Shown here: piece after piece, positions 1 through 5,182 of the stretch
Numbering within the stretch: position 1 is the first letter of the stretch
Layout: every line of letters starts with the position of its first letter
Source: Holophagales bacterium
GTDB taxonomy: Bacteria; Acidobacteriota; Holophagae; Holophagales; Holophagaceae
Direction of reading: 5' to 3'
Length of the DNA: 6,161 bases
Assembly (NCBI GenBank): GCA_031281385.1
Contig: JAITFL010000121.1
Span: 1-6,161, forward strand
Notes under the pieces: model-generated
What the model was told of the DNA's origin: nothing
The model's input: only the letters and a program-made list of their open reading frames with translations
Database searches by the model: none
Position numbers and translations under genes: made by a program

Positions 1-366
1 GGAATCTGGGCGGAAAGGGCGACCCTTTGGCTGCTTTGGCTGCGAGGCTGGGATTTGGTGGCTTGGCGGCAAAGGGTTGGCAAATTTGAAATGGATTTAT
101 TGGTTACCCGTGGCGATGACCTGAGACTGATCGAAGTAAAGGCCAGAGGGGCAGGAGCGTGGGTAAATGCGGACATAGCGCTTTCGGAAGAGCAGCGGCG
201 GCGGCTGCAAAGCGCATTTCGCCTATGGCTGGATCGTGTACCCTGGCCGGGGAAAATCACCTTTCAGCGCGTGAGCTGGTCTGGTTTCCGCTGCAAGTTT
301 CATCCAGCAGAGAGCTGGGATGTGATGGGGATAAATAGTGGCTGTCATGCGATAGCTGATGAATAA
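1..366 (+). CDS. yraN: YraN/UPF0102 family nuclease-like protein, 5'-truncated by the window edge
   Basis: The reading frame is open from base 1 and ends at TAA 364-366, giving 121 residues, so the true start lies upstream. The in-frame TTG at 55 is not a convincing start, because the residues before it (GIWAERATLWLLWLRGWDLV) already match the family's N-terminal pattern of an AE helix, then WL, then a G followed by a strand. Next come GKFEMDLLV and LRLIEVKARG, which correspond to the family's G-E-I-D-L-I and V-E-V-K motifs, the acidic/lysine core of a restriction-endonuclease-like fold. The family is about 120 residues, so perhaps 8-10 are missing. No exact cellular role is established for most members; homologues often lie near rnhB or DNA-processing genes. 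The last 15 or so residues (DVMGINSGCHAIADE) look unconserved. The stop is two bases from the inverted-repeat element that follows. Family assignment is fairly secure; function is not. Confidence 0.85.
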   Translation, partial: GIWAERATLWLLWLRGWDLVAWRQRVGKFEMDLLVTRGDDLRLIEVKARGAGAWVNADIALSEEQRRRLQSAFRLWLDRVPWPGKITFQRVSWSGFRCKFHPAESWDVMGINSGCHAIADE

Positions 367-368
367 TT

Positions 369-393
369 GACAGTTGAGCCACTTGCAAAACTC
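369..393 (+). repeat. Left terminal inverted repeat of the MITE-like element
   Basis: The core TTGAGCCACTTGCAAAACTC at 374-393 is the exact reverse complement of 850-869. Pairing extends outward through 373/870 and, after one mismatch (A372 against G871), through GAC 369-371 / GTC 872-874. Confidence 0.8.
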
Positions 394-426
394 TTTTCGC
401 GCCCATCGAAGCCATGCCCATGTATC

Positions 427-475
427 CGCCCCTACCTAGGGCAGTAGGTGAGGCGAGTACCCCAGGGGTCTGGGG
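427..475. repeat. Two tandem hairpins inside the element
   Basis: The first stem pairs CGCCCCTAC (427-435) with GTAGG (444-448) and GGCG (452-455), leaving a three-base bulge TGA (449-451) and an 8-base loop. The second is a compact CCCCAG (460-465) / CTGGGG (470-475) stem with loop GGGT. It abuts the long stem beginning at 476. Confidence 0.55.
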
Positions 476-546
476 AAGCCGCCCTAGTGCAATGAGCGTT
501 TGAGGCTGCAGTGCAGCCTTAAATGCCAGCAGCACTCGGGCGGCTT
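476..546. repeat. Long stem-loop (15-bp stem, one mismatch) with a nested palindrome
   Basis: Bases 476-490 (AAGCCGCCCTAGTGC) pair with 532-546 (GCACTCGGGCGGCTT) at 14 of 15 positions; the single mismatch is T485 against C537. The 41-base loop contains a near-perfect palindrome, AGGCTGCA-G-TGCAGCCT (503-519). An alternative 10-bp pairing exists between ATGAGCGTTT (492-501) and AAACGCTCAT (585-594), so the region could switch between folds. Confidence 0.6.
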
Positions 547-555
547 AAAACGGGG

Positions 556-675
556 CAGCGCGAAAACGGCGCTGAACAAGCTGAAAACGCTCATGGCAGC
601 ACTGGCGATCAATGTGTCGCAGAGACCAACGGAGGATGTCTCGCGTATCCGGAGCGCAAACGCAGGATACCGAGA
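556..675. repeat. Further hairpins in the element, including an 11-bp bulged stem
   Basis: CAGCGC (556-561) pairs with GCGCTG (569-574) around a 7-base loop. TCTCG-C-GTATCC (639-650) pairs with GGATAC-CGAGA (665-675), giving 11 bp with one bulged C644; its 14-base loop can form a small GCG/CGC stem. GAGAC (622-626) can compete for GTCTC (638-642). Together with the upstream stems this tiles about 250 bp with local pairing. Confidence 0.5.
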
Positions 676-849
676 ACCTGCGAGCGATGCAACCGAGCGC
701 ACCCCAGTTCAGCATTCGGGCGGGCTCCATGAACCGGCGGTTGGCAATGCAGGTTGCTTGGCGCAGACACGGGAACGAAAGATAGAATCAGGAGCTAGAA
801 ACAGATTGAGCGCCTGCGCTGAACGAAGTCATGCACACAAAAATTAGCC

Positions 850-874
850 GAGTTTTGCAAGTGGCTCAACGGTC
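850..874 (-). repeat. Right terminal inverted repeat of the MITE-like element
   Basis: GAGTTTTGCAAGTGGCTCAA at 850-869 mirrors the left end. It finishes 8 bp before the ackA stop codon, so ackA appears intact. Confidence 0.8.
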
Positions 875-882
875 TGTTACTT

Positions 883-2070
883 TTATACCGCAATCAATTT
901 GGAAGTGTACCTAGCTATCATCAATTCCTCGTTTGTGGGTACCACACAGATGGCCGTTCTAGACCTAGACGTGGAAATGATCCTATCCGTCTTTGCCCTA
1001 AGCTCGTTGTGGCTCTCGTCTATGTGTACGCCCAGCAGGTGCTGCAGTTTGAGGCATATCCAGCTTCGCAGCACTGGGCTATTTTCTCCAACCCCGGCTG
1101 TGAAAGTGATGGCGTCCACCCCATCCATGGCTGCCGCGTACGCGCCTATGTATTTAAGGATGCCGTAGGCTAAAACTTCAAACGCCAGCCTTGAGCGGTC
1201 GTCCTCAAGCATGCCGTCCTCGACCTCGCGCATGTCGCTGCTATGGCCCGATATGCCCAGCAGGCCGCTTTGCTTGTTGAGCATTGTGCTCAAGCTATTT
1301 GCGTTGAGTTTTTCTTTGTTCATCAGCGTGATCAGTGCCCCTGGGTCAACGCTGCCGCTGCGGGAGCCCATGACTATGCCTTCCAGCGGCGTGAGCCCCA
1401 TGGACGTGTCAACTGAATTGCCGTGGTGGATTGCGGTTATGGACGAGCCGTTGCCGATGTGGCATGTGATTATCTTTAGCGAATCCAGGGGCTTCCCCAG
1501 AAGCACCGCCGTGCGCTCCGCGACATAGCGGTGGCTGGTTCCATGAAAGCCATAGCGGCGGATGCCGTGCTTCTTGCACAGATCAAATGGCAGCCCATAG
1601 GTGTAAGCGTAATCCGGGATGGTGTGGTGAAACGCAGTATCAAACACAGCCACTTGGGGCTTTTTGTGAAACAGTTCCATTGCGGTTTCGATGCCATGAA
1701 CATTGGCTGGGTTGTGGAGCGGGGCCAGCGAAGAAAGGGCCTCTATTTCTTTTAGCACTTCCGGCGTTATTAGAATTGGGTCGCTGAATAGGTTTCCGCC
1801 ATGCGCGACCCTGTGTCCCACGCCGGCAACGTCCCTGTCTTTGAGCGCGTGTTTTCTCAGGTCGCTCATTATTGTTTTTAGGGCTTCTTTGTGGTCTTCT
1901 AGGTGCTTGTTTTCAGACCCTTTTTCGCCATGGATCGTCCATTTGACTGTTCCGCCGCCAGGAAGGCCGATGCGTTCGGCTATACCCTCCGCTTGGGACG
2001 TTTCGGTGTCCATTTCTATGAGGTTGAATTTCAGGGAGCTGGACCCTGCGTTCAAGGTTAGGATTAGCAT
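883..2070 (-). CDS. ackA: Acetate kinase
   Basis: AckA is a cytoplasmic enzyme that interconverts acetyl phosphate + ADP and acetate + ATP, normally paired with phosphotransacetylase; no pta gene is in the window. The 395-residue product has the full ASKHA-family motif set: NAGSSSLKF near the N-terminus (N7), GHRVAHGG (R87), VFDTAFHH (D144), RYGFHGTSH (H176/H180), HIGNGSS (205-210), DTSMGLTPLEG, SRSGSVDP (R237), FTAGVGENS and VPTNEELMIA (E381). These correspond to the known acetate/phosphate-binding and catalytic residues. Length is normal for the family (about 400). I chose ATG at 2070-2068 because GGAGG at 2080-2076 lies 6 bases upstream and the protein then begins MLILTLNAGSSS; a TTG six codons earlier would have that Shine-Dalgarno inside the gene. 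It is transcribed divergently from the porin, and its stop is 8 bp from the mobile element. No terminator is visible after it. Confidence 0.97.
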   Translation of the reverse strand: MLILTLNAGSSSLKFNLIEMDTETSQAEGIAERIGLPGGGTVKWTIHGEKGSENKHLEDHKEALKTIMSDLRKHALKDRDVAGVGHRVAHGGNLFSDPILITPEVLKEIEALSSLAPLHNPANVHGIETAMELFHKKPQVAVFDTAFHHTIPDYAYTYGLPFDLCKKHGIRRYGFHGTSHRYVAERTAVLLGKPLDSLKIITCHIGNGSSITAIHHGNSVDTSMGLTPLEGIVMGSRSGSVDPGALITLMNKEKLNANSLSTMLNKQSGLLGISGHSSDMREVEDGMLEDDRSRLAFEVLAYGILKYIGAYAAAMDGVDAITFTAGVGENSPVLRSWICLKLQHLLGVHIDESHNELRAKTDRIISTSRSRTAICVVPTNEELMIARYTSKLIAV

Positions 2071-2071
2071 G

Positions 2072-2090
2072 AATTGCCTCCATCGCAATT
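2072..2090 (-). promoter_or_regulatory. ackA ribosome binding site displayed in a hairpin loop
   Basis: In the ackA leader, AATTGC (2090-2085) and GCAATT (2077-2072) form a perfect 6-bp inverted repeat. The 7-base loop GATGGAG carries most of the GGAGG Shine-Dalgarno. The site fixes the ackA start at 2070. Whether the weak A/T-rich stem has any regulatory role is unknown. Confidence 0.5.
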
Positions 2091-2105
2091 TAGGTACAAA
2101 TAGTC

Positions 2106-2134
2106 ATTGTACGCGTATATCGAATTGCTTTCAA
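2106..2134 (-). promoter_or_regulatory. Probable sigma70-type promoter of ackA
   Basis: On the minus strand, TTGAAA (2134-2129) and TACAAT (2111-2106) each match the -35/-10 consensus at 5 of 6 positions and are exactly 17 bp apart. Transcription would begin near 2099, leaving a leader of about 30 bases before the ackA ATG at 2070. Confidence 0.6.
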
Positions 2135-2213
2135 ATGGCTTCTGCATGAGCGGCCAATTCTGCCAGCGGCTTCGTCAAGCTCAATCGCGGCACTTTTGGC
2201 ATCCATACGCCCA

Positions 2214-2263
2214 TTCACAATAAATTGACTGTTTTTTACAAACCTATTAACATTGATTTAACA
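2214..2263 (+). promoter_or_regulatory. Candidate Pho box: five TTNACA-type direct repeats at about 11-bp spacing
   Basis: Hexamers TTCACA (2214-2219), TTGACT (2225-2230), TTTACA (2235-2240), TTAACA (2247-2252) and TTAACA (2258-2263) start 11, 10, 12 and 11 bp apart, i.e. one per helical turn on the same face. TT(A/C/T)ACA repeats separated by about 5 bp are the known binding pattern of the PhoB/PhoP-type OmpR-family regulators described in Bacillus; E. coli PhoB half-sites also repeat every 11 bp. The array ends 12 bp before a -10-like CATAAA (2276-2281), a normal geometry for an activator replacing the -35. The downstream gene is a phosphate-porin type gene and a phoB gene lies nearby, which strengthens the call. 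Confidence 0.7.
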
Positions 2264-2265
2264 TC

Positions 2266-2273
2266 GGGGGGGG
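2266..2273 (+). repeat. Homopolymer tract of eight G in the porin promoter
   Basis: An uninterrupted run of 8 G lies between the last Pho-type repeat (ending 2263) and the -10-like CATAAA (2276-2281). Its length directly sets the spacing between activator site and -10, so slippage would alter promoter strength. Confidence 0.75.
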
Positions 2274-2275
2274 AA

Positions 2276-2281
2276 CATAAA
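2276..2281 (+). promoter_or_regulatory. Possible -10 element of the porin promoter
   Basis: CATAAA matches TATAAT at 4 of 6 positions and sits about 12 bp after the last TTAACA repeat. It is weak by itself, as expected for an activator-dependent promoter. A small inverted repeat GACCA-CGA-TGGTC (2286-2298) follows in the leader. Confidence 0.35.
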
Positions 2282-2317
2282 CCTTGACCACGATGGTCTA
2301 ACAAAATAGGAGAACAA

Positions 2318-3559
2318 ATGCTCAACTCGAAAAACGTCGCCATAGCCACACTGCTATTGGCCGCTGGATTGCCCGTTGCCGCCCAGGCCCCTAAAATCTC
2401 CGGCCTTGGACAACTTTGGTACCACCAGATGATGGACAACACTCTCCGCCTCAATGGCAGCGTGACTGGTCCTTACAACTTGCGCGGCCAGCTAAGAGAA
2501 AATGGCTTTACCATCAGGCGGGTGGAGTTCAAGGTTGCCGGCAATGCCACAGACAAGGTCGAATATGAAATCATGATTGACCCATCAATCAACAACAACG
2601 GCAACAGCGCAAACATAGTCCTCCAAGACTTTTCCGTCAAATATAAGCTGCCAGCTAATATCGAGGTCAAGGCCGGCCAGTATAAAAACCTTCAGACACT
2701 AGAAGGCATGACTTCTTCTTCCGAACTCCTGTTTGCAGAGCGTTCACAGATGGCCCGCCAATTTGGCGATGTCAGGGATCGTGGAATAGTAGGCAGCATT
2801 GGCTTTGGCGACCCAAAGTCATTCACTGGCCGCTTTCACATAGGTATGTTTAACGGCAATGGCAAAAACGATTTGGATACAAATGCGCAAAAAGACGTTG
2901 TGGCCAGGCTGGAAATGAACTGGGGCAAAGTACACGCATTTGGTGCCTATACGCTGCAAGCCTCCACCAACTTGACTGACACAGGTTCCCTCACGGGCGG
3001 AACATTTGCAAACCAGCCTGATAGCCTGACCTCCAAGGATATCCTCGACAACAAGGACTTGACCAATCAGTATGGCGCCTACTATCGTTTCCAGACCGAT
3101 TCCATCCACGCTTCGGCTGAGTTTATCACTGGCTTAGTTGGCAGGCTGTTGCCTTCTCTAAACACATCAGGTGCCTCGGTGAATGCTAATAGGTTGCATC
3201 TAGACCAAAGTTTCATGGGCTATGTTGCGACATTTGGCTACACATTTGACAACCACACATTCCTTGGTCGCTACGACTATTTGAATTACAACGCCAATGA
3301 TGACTGGTACGCACCATCATCTGCGAGTTCCTCATACAATCCTTACATTCGCTCCAACGGCGATGATTTCTCCCCTGCATACACCGAAATCACGCTGGGT
3401 TACATCTACGCCTTTAACGTAAAAAGCGTCAAGGCCGCAAACGTCAAGCTCAACTACGTTATGCGAAGCAAGAACTTCCTGAACCCAAGGACGAGTGCCG
3501 GGCAAACTGGTCCGCAGGGCGGAGATTCAATCGTACTTTGCTTCCAGGCGGCTTTCTAG
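2318..3559 (+). CDS. Phosphate-selective porin of the OprO/OprP family
   Basis: The product (413 residues) is an outer-membrane beta-barrel that would let anions such as phosphate or polyphosphate into the periplasm. Residues 1-24 are a signal peptide: K5, a hydrophobic stretch VAIATLLLAAG, then an AQA cleavage site before P25. The mature part opens with ISGLGQLWYHQ, followed by family-like segments FTIRRVEFKVAG (64-75), LQDFSVKYKL (102-111) and KAGQYKNLQTLEGMTSSSEL (119 onward) with ERS just after, resembling the OprP pattern of an RRA-type strand, a GQ-K strand and an E-R turn. It ends in Phe, the usual barrel-assembly signal. Length is close to OprP (about 440). The start is set by AGGAG (2308-2312), 5 bases before ATG. 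It is divergent from ackA, preceded by Pho-type repeats and a poly-G tract, and followed by a terminator. Substrate is inferred from family and context; a general anion porin is the alternative. Confidence 0.9.
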   Translation: MLNSKNVAIATLLLAAGLPVAAQAPKISGLGQLWYHQMMDNTLRLNGSVTGPYNLRGQLRENGFTIRRVEFKVAGNATDKVEYEIMIDPSINNNGNSANIVLQDFSVKYKLPANIEVKAGQYKNLQTLEGMTSSSELLFAERSQMARQFGDVRDRGIVGSIGFGDPKSFTGRFHIGMFNGNGKNDLDTNAQKDVVARLEMNWGKVHAFGAYTLQASTNLTDTGSLTGGTFANQPDSLTSKDILDNKDLTNQYGAYYRFQTDSIHASAEFITGLVGRLLPSLNTSGASVNANRLHLDQSFMGYVATFGYTFDNHTFLGRYDYLNYNANDDWYAPSSASSSYNPYIRSNGDDFSPAYTEITLGYIYAFNVKSVKAANVKLNYVMRSKNFLNPRTSAGQTGPQGGDSIVLCFQAAF

Positions 3560-3591
3560 CCTGTAAATATCTAGCCCAAGAAATGAAAGCG

Positions 3592-3617
3592 AAGCGGCCC
3601 GTGGCCGCTTTTCTTTT
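3592..3617 (+). terminator. Rho-independent terminator of the porin gene
   Basis: A perfect 8-bp GC-rich stem AAGCGGCC (3592-3599) / GGCCGCTT (3603-3610) with loop CGT is followed by TTCTTTT (3611-3617), starting 32 bp after the porin stop. On the opposite strand the stem lacks a good T run, so termination of phoB transcripts here would be weaker. Confidence 0.88.
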
Positions 3618-3661
3618 GCCCTGCTTTTATCCAAGCGGAGTTCACATCTGGGCGCAAACCG

Positions 3662-4372
3662 CTAATCGGCGCTGCCCAGTCTGTAGCCCACTCCCACGAC
3701 TGTTTCGATCAGGTCGGAAAAACGGCCCAGCTTAAAGCGGAGTCGCCTGATGTGGGCGTCTATCGTGCGGCTTTCTCCCAGATAGTCCAGCCCCCACACT
3801 TGGTTCAATATCTTGTCCCTCGTCAGCACCCTTTTTGGGTTTTTCATCAAGTAGGCCAGCAGCTCAAATTCTTTTCTCGTCAGGTCAATCACTTGGCCCT
3901 CTATTCGTGCAGAGTACCCCTCAAAGTCAATGCTGATGGGGCCAAAAAACAGCATGGCGGGCGCATCGGGAGCAGCGGCTTCCATAAAGGCGGCGCGGCG
4001 CAGCAGGGCCCTGGCCCTTGCGATTAGCTCCCTGCTGGAAAAAGGCTTAGGTACATAGTCGTCTGCTCCCAGCTCCAAACCCAGCACCCGGTCAATTTCT
4101 TCGCCCCTTGCCGTGACTATCATTACCGGGGTGGATTTTAGGCTTGGGGATTTGCGTATCTCCCTTAGAACCTCTAGGCCGTCGAAGTCGGGCAGTGTCA
4201 GGTCTAGCACCACAAGATCAACGCTGGCGCGGCTATCGGTTGATTTTGCAAGGTAGTCCAGCGCGTCTTTTGCCAACTCGAATGAGCAAACGCCAAATCC
4301 TTCTCGTTTGAAATTTTGCTCCATGCCGCTTCGGATGTCGGCGTCGTCCTCCAATAACAGAATGTTCGGCAC
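3662..4372 (-). CDS. phoB: Phosphate regulon response regulator, OmpR/PhoB family
   Basis: This 236-residue protein is a two-domain transcription factor. The receiver domain (about 1-125) has the acidic pocket EDD (8-10), phospho-acceptor D57 in VVLDLTLPDFDG, T87 in MIVTARG and K109 in YVPKPF. After a short linker, a C-terminal winged-helix DNA-binding domain (about 142-234) shows LTRKEFELLAYLMKNP, VLTRDKIL, SRTIDAHIRRLRFKLG and VGVGYRLG, typical of OmpR/PhoB. Placement directly downstream of phoU in a pst cluster supports PhoB rather than another OmpR-type regulator. The start is GTG at 4372-4370, with GAGGTG (4383-4378) 5 bases upstream. Phosphorylated PhoB would activate Pho-box promoters, plausibly including the porin promoter in this window. 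No phoR follows; the next gene downstream is the convergent porin. The family call is certain; the phoB name rests on context. Confidence 0.92.
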   Translation of the reverse strand: MPNILLLEDDADIRSGMEQNFKREGFGVCSFELAKDALDYLAKSTDSRASVDLVVLDLTLPDFDGLEVLREIRKSPSLKSTPVMIVTARGEEIDRVLGLELGADDYVPKPFSSRELIARARALLRRAAFMEAAAPDAPAMLFFGPISIDFEGYSARIEGQVIDLTRKEFELLAYLMKNPKRVLTRDKILNQVWGLDYLGESRTIDAHIRRLRFKLGRFSDLIETVVGVGYRLGSAD

Positions 4373-4394
4373 TATTTCACCTCAAATGCTTGCG

Positions 4395-4411
4395 CACTGC
4401 ATGTTGCAGTG
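4395..4411 (-). promoter_or_regulatory. Perfect hairpin in the phoU-phoB gap, just upstream of the phoB ribosome binding site
   Basis: CACTGCA (4395-4401) and TGCAGTG (4405-4411) form a 7-bp perfect inverted repeat with a 3-base loop, 11 bp before the phoB Shine-Dalgarno. No T run follows on the minus strand, so it is not a classic terminator. It may be an operator, an RNA-processing or stability element, or simply a leader hairpin. A TAAAAT at 4424-4419 could be a -10 for phoB, but no matching -35 is clear. Confidence 0.4.
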
Positions 4412-4498
4412 TTCAAGGATTTTACCGCACTTTGCCTCTGTCGAATTGGTTTGCAGATTCTGTTTCCTGCTAGGTTGGCATTACAGGCGAAAAACGCC

Positions 4499-5182
4499 CT
4501 AGGTCGAATTTTCTTTTTGCAAGTGCAAGTGCTGATGCTTTGCATTCACTCCCTCAATAATGAATAGTACCTCTTCTGCGATGTTGGTCGCCATGTCGGC
4601 GATCCTCTCCCAGTTTTTTATGACGATTATCAAGTGCGATGCCCTCTCTATGCAAAGGGGGTCGCTGACCATCTGGCGCAGCAGTTCGCGGTAGCACTGG
4701 TGGTAAAGGTCGTCAACCTTGTCGTCCCCCTTTATCACTTCCCTGGCTAGGTCGGAATCGTACGCAACGAATGCCTCTACCGAGCGGCGCATCATGGAAC
4801 TGGTCTCCGCTCCGAGCTCGTCCAATAGGCCCCCTGGGAGTATTCGCTCCACGTGGTTTAGAAGTGGGGCACGCTTGGCTATGTTTGTGCAATGGTCGCC
4901 TATTCGCTCTATGTCTGGCAGGATTTTAATGGCAGAAGTGACAAAGCGCAGGTCTGATGCCATGGGCGACTGTAGGGCCAGCAGGTCTATGCAGGTCTGG
5001 TCTAGGCGAATCTCCATGTCGTCCAGTTCTTCATCCATTGCTACAACTTGTTCTGCCAACTGGTCGGACTTTTCGGAGTACGCCTTCATTGTCAGCTTGA
5101 TCATTTCTTCGGCGATGCCAGCCATAGCCAGCAGACCGTCTTTCAGCAATCTAAGTTCGGCGTCAAGGTGGCTGCGGTTCAT
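4499..5182 (-). CDS. phoU: Phosphate transport/signalling regulator PhoU
   Basis: PhoU is a cytoplasmic all-helical protein that couples the Pst phosphate importer to the PhoR/PhoB signalling pair and limits phosphate uptake. The 227-residue product shows the two homologous three-helix halves. The first includes [31 protein letters not shown] (70-80) and [20 protein letters not shown] (84-103). The second repeats the metal-binding style motif as [20 protein letters not shown] (185-204). Length is typical. I chose ATG at 5182-5180: it overlaps the pstB stop as ATGA, has GGGGAG-type Shine-Dalgarno bases at 5194-5189, and begins [10 protein letters not shown] as family members do; the 32 codons upstream are pstB sequence read in another frame. 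The overlap implies translational coupling with pstB. The C-terminal tail is His-rich ([10 protein letters not shown]), which is not a conserved PhoU feature. Confidence 0.95.
   Translation of the reverse strand: MNRSHLDAELRLLKDGLLAMAGIAEEMIKLTMKAYSEKSDQLAEQVVAMDEELDDMEIRLDQTCIDLLALQSPMASDLRFVTSAIKILPDIERIGDHCTNIAKRAPLLNHVERILPGGLLDELGAETSSMMRRSVEAFVAYDSDLAREVIKGDDKVDDLYHQCYRELLRQMVSDPLCIERASHLIIVIKNWERIADMATNIAEEVLFIIEGVNAKHQHLHLQKENST

Larger units (their letters stand above)
369..874. mobile_element. MITE-like non-autonomous element (506 bp) with 25-bp terminal inverted repeats
   Basis: The two ends are inverted copies: 369-393 and 850-874 match at 24 of 25 positions, including an uninterrupted 21-bp match (373-393 with 850-870). 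The interior has no open frame with protein-like composition on either strand, so no transposase is encoded. It has several strong hairpins, listed separately. The element sits exactly between the stop of the YraN gene (366) and the stop of convergent ackA (885-883), a typical harmless landing site. This architecture fits a miniature inverted-repeat transposable element mobilised in trans, or a remnant of an insertion sequence with its transposase deleted. I see no clear target-site duplication, and I cannot confirm other copies from one window. The TTTTGCAA core of the ends recalls some IS5-type ends, but that is recollection, not a match I can verify. Confidence 0.65.

Noticed and set aside
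500..847. A 115-codon open frame (+) spanning much of the element
   Set aside because: It starts at TTG without a Shine-Dalgarno, has no recognisable motif or hydrophobic pattern, and overlaps strong hairpins. It looks like a chance open frame.
369..874. Group II intron, tmRNA, RNase P RNA or 6S RNA
   Set aside because: None of their hallmark conserved stretches is visible, and terminal inverted repeats are not expected for these.
360..880. Target-site duplication flanking the element
   Set aside because: Bases on either side (ATAATT to the left, TGTTAC to the right) do not match for any plausible boundary I tried.
2071..2088. Upstream TTG start adding six residues to AckA
   Set aside because: The GGAGG Shine-Dalgarno would lie inside the coding sequence; ATG at 2070 is ideally spaced and gives the canonical N-terminus.
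4437..4466. CTGTCGA...CTGTTTC as an E. coli-type Pho box upstream of phoB
   Set aside because: The half-sites are degenerate, 22 bp apart with no clear intermediate unit, and do not match the TTNACA form seen at the porin.
4486..4498. GGCG-AAAAA-CGCC inverted repeat as a phoU terminator
   Set aside because: Only four base pairs, with no T run after it on the minus strand, and it abuts the phoU stop.
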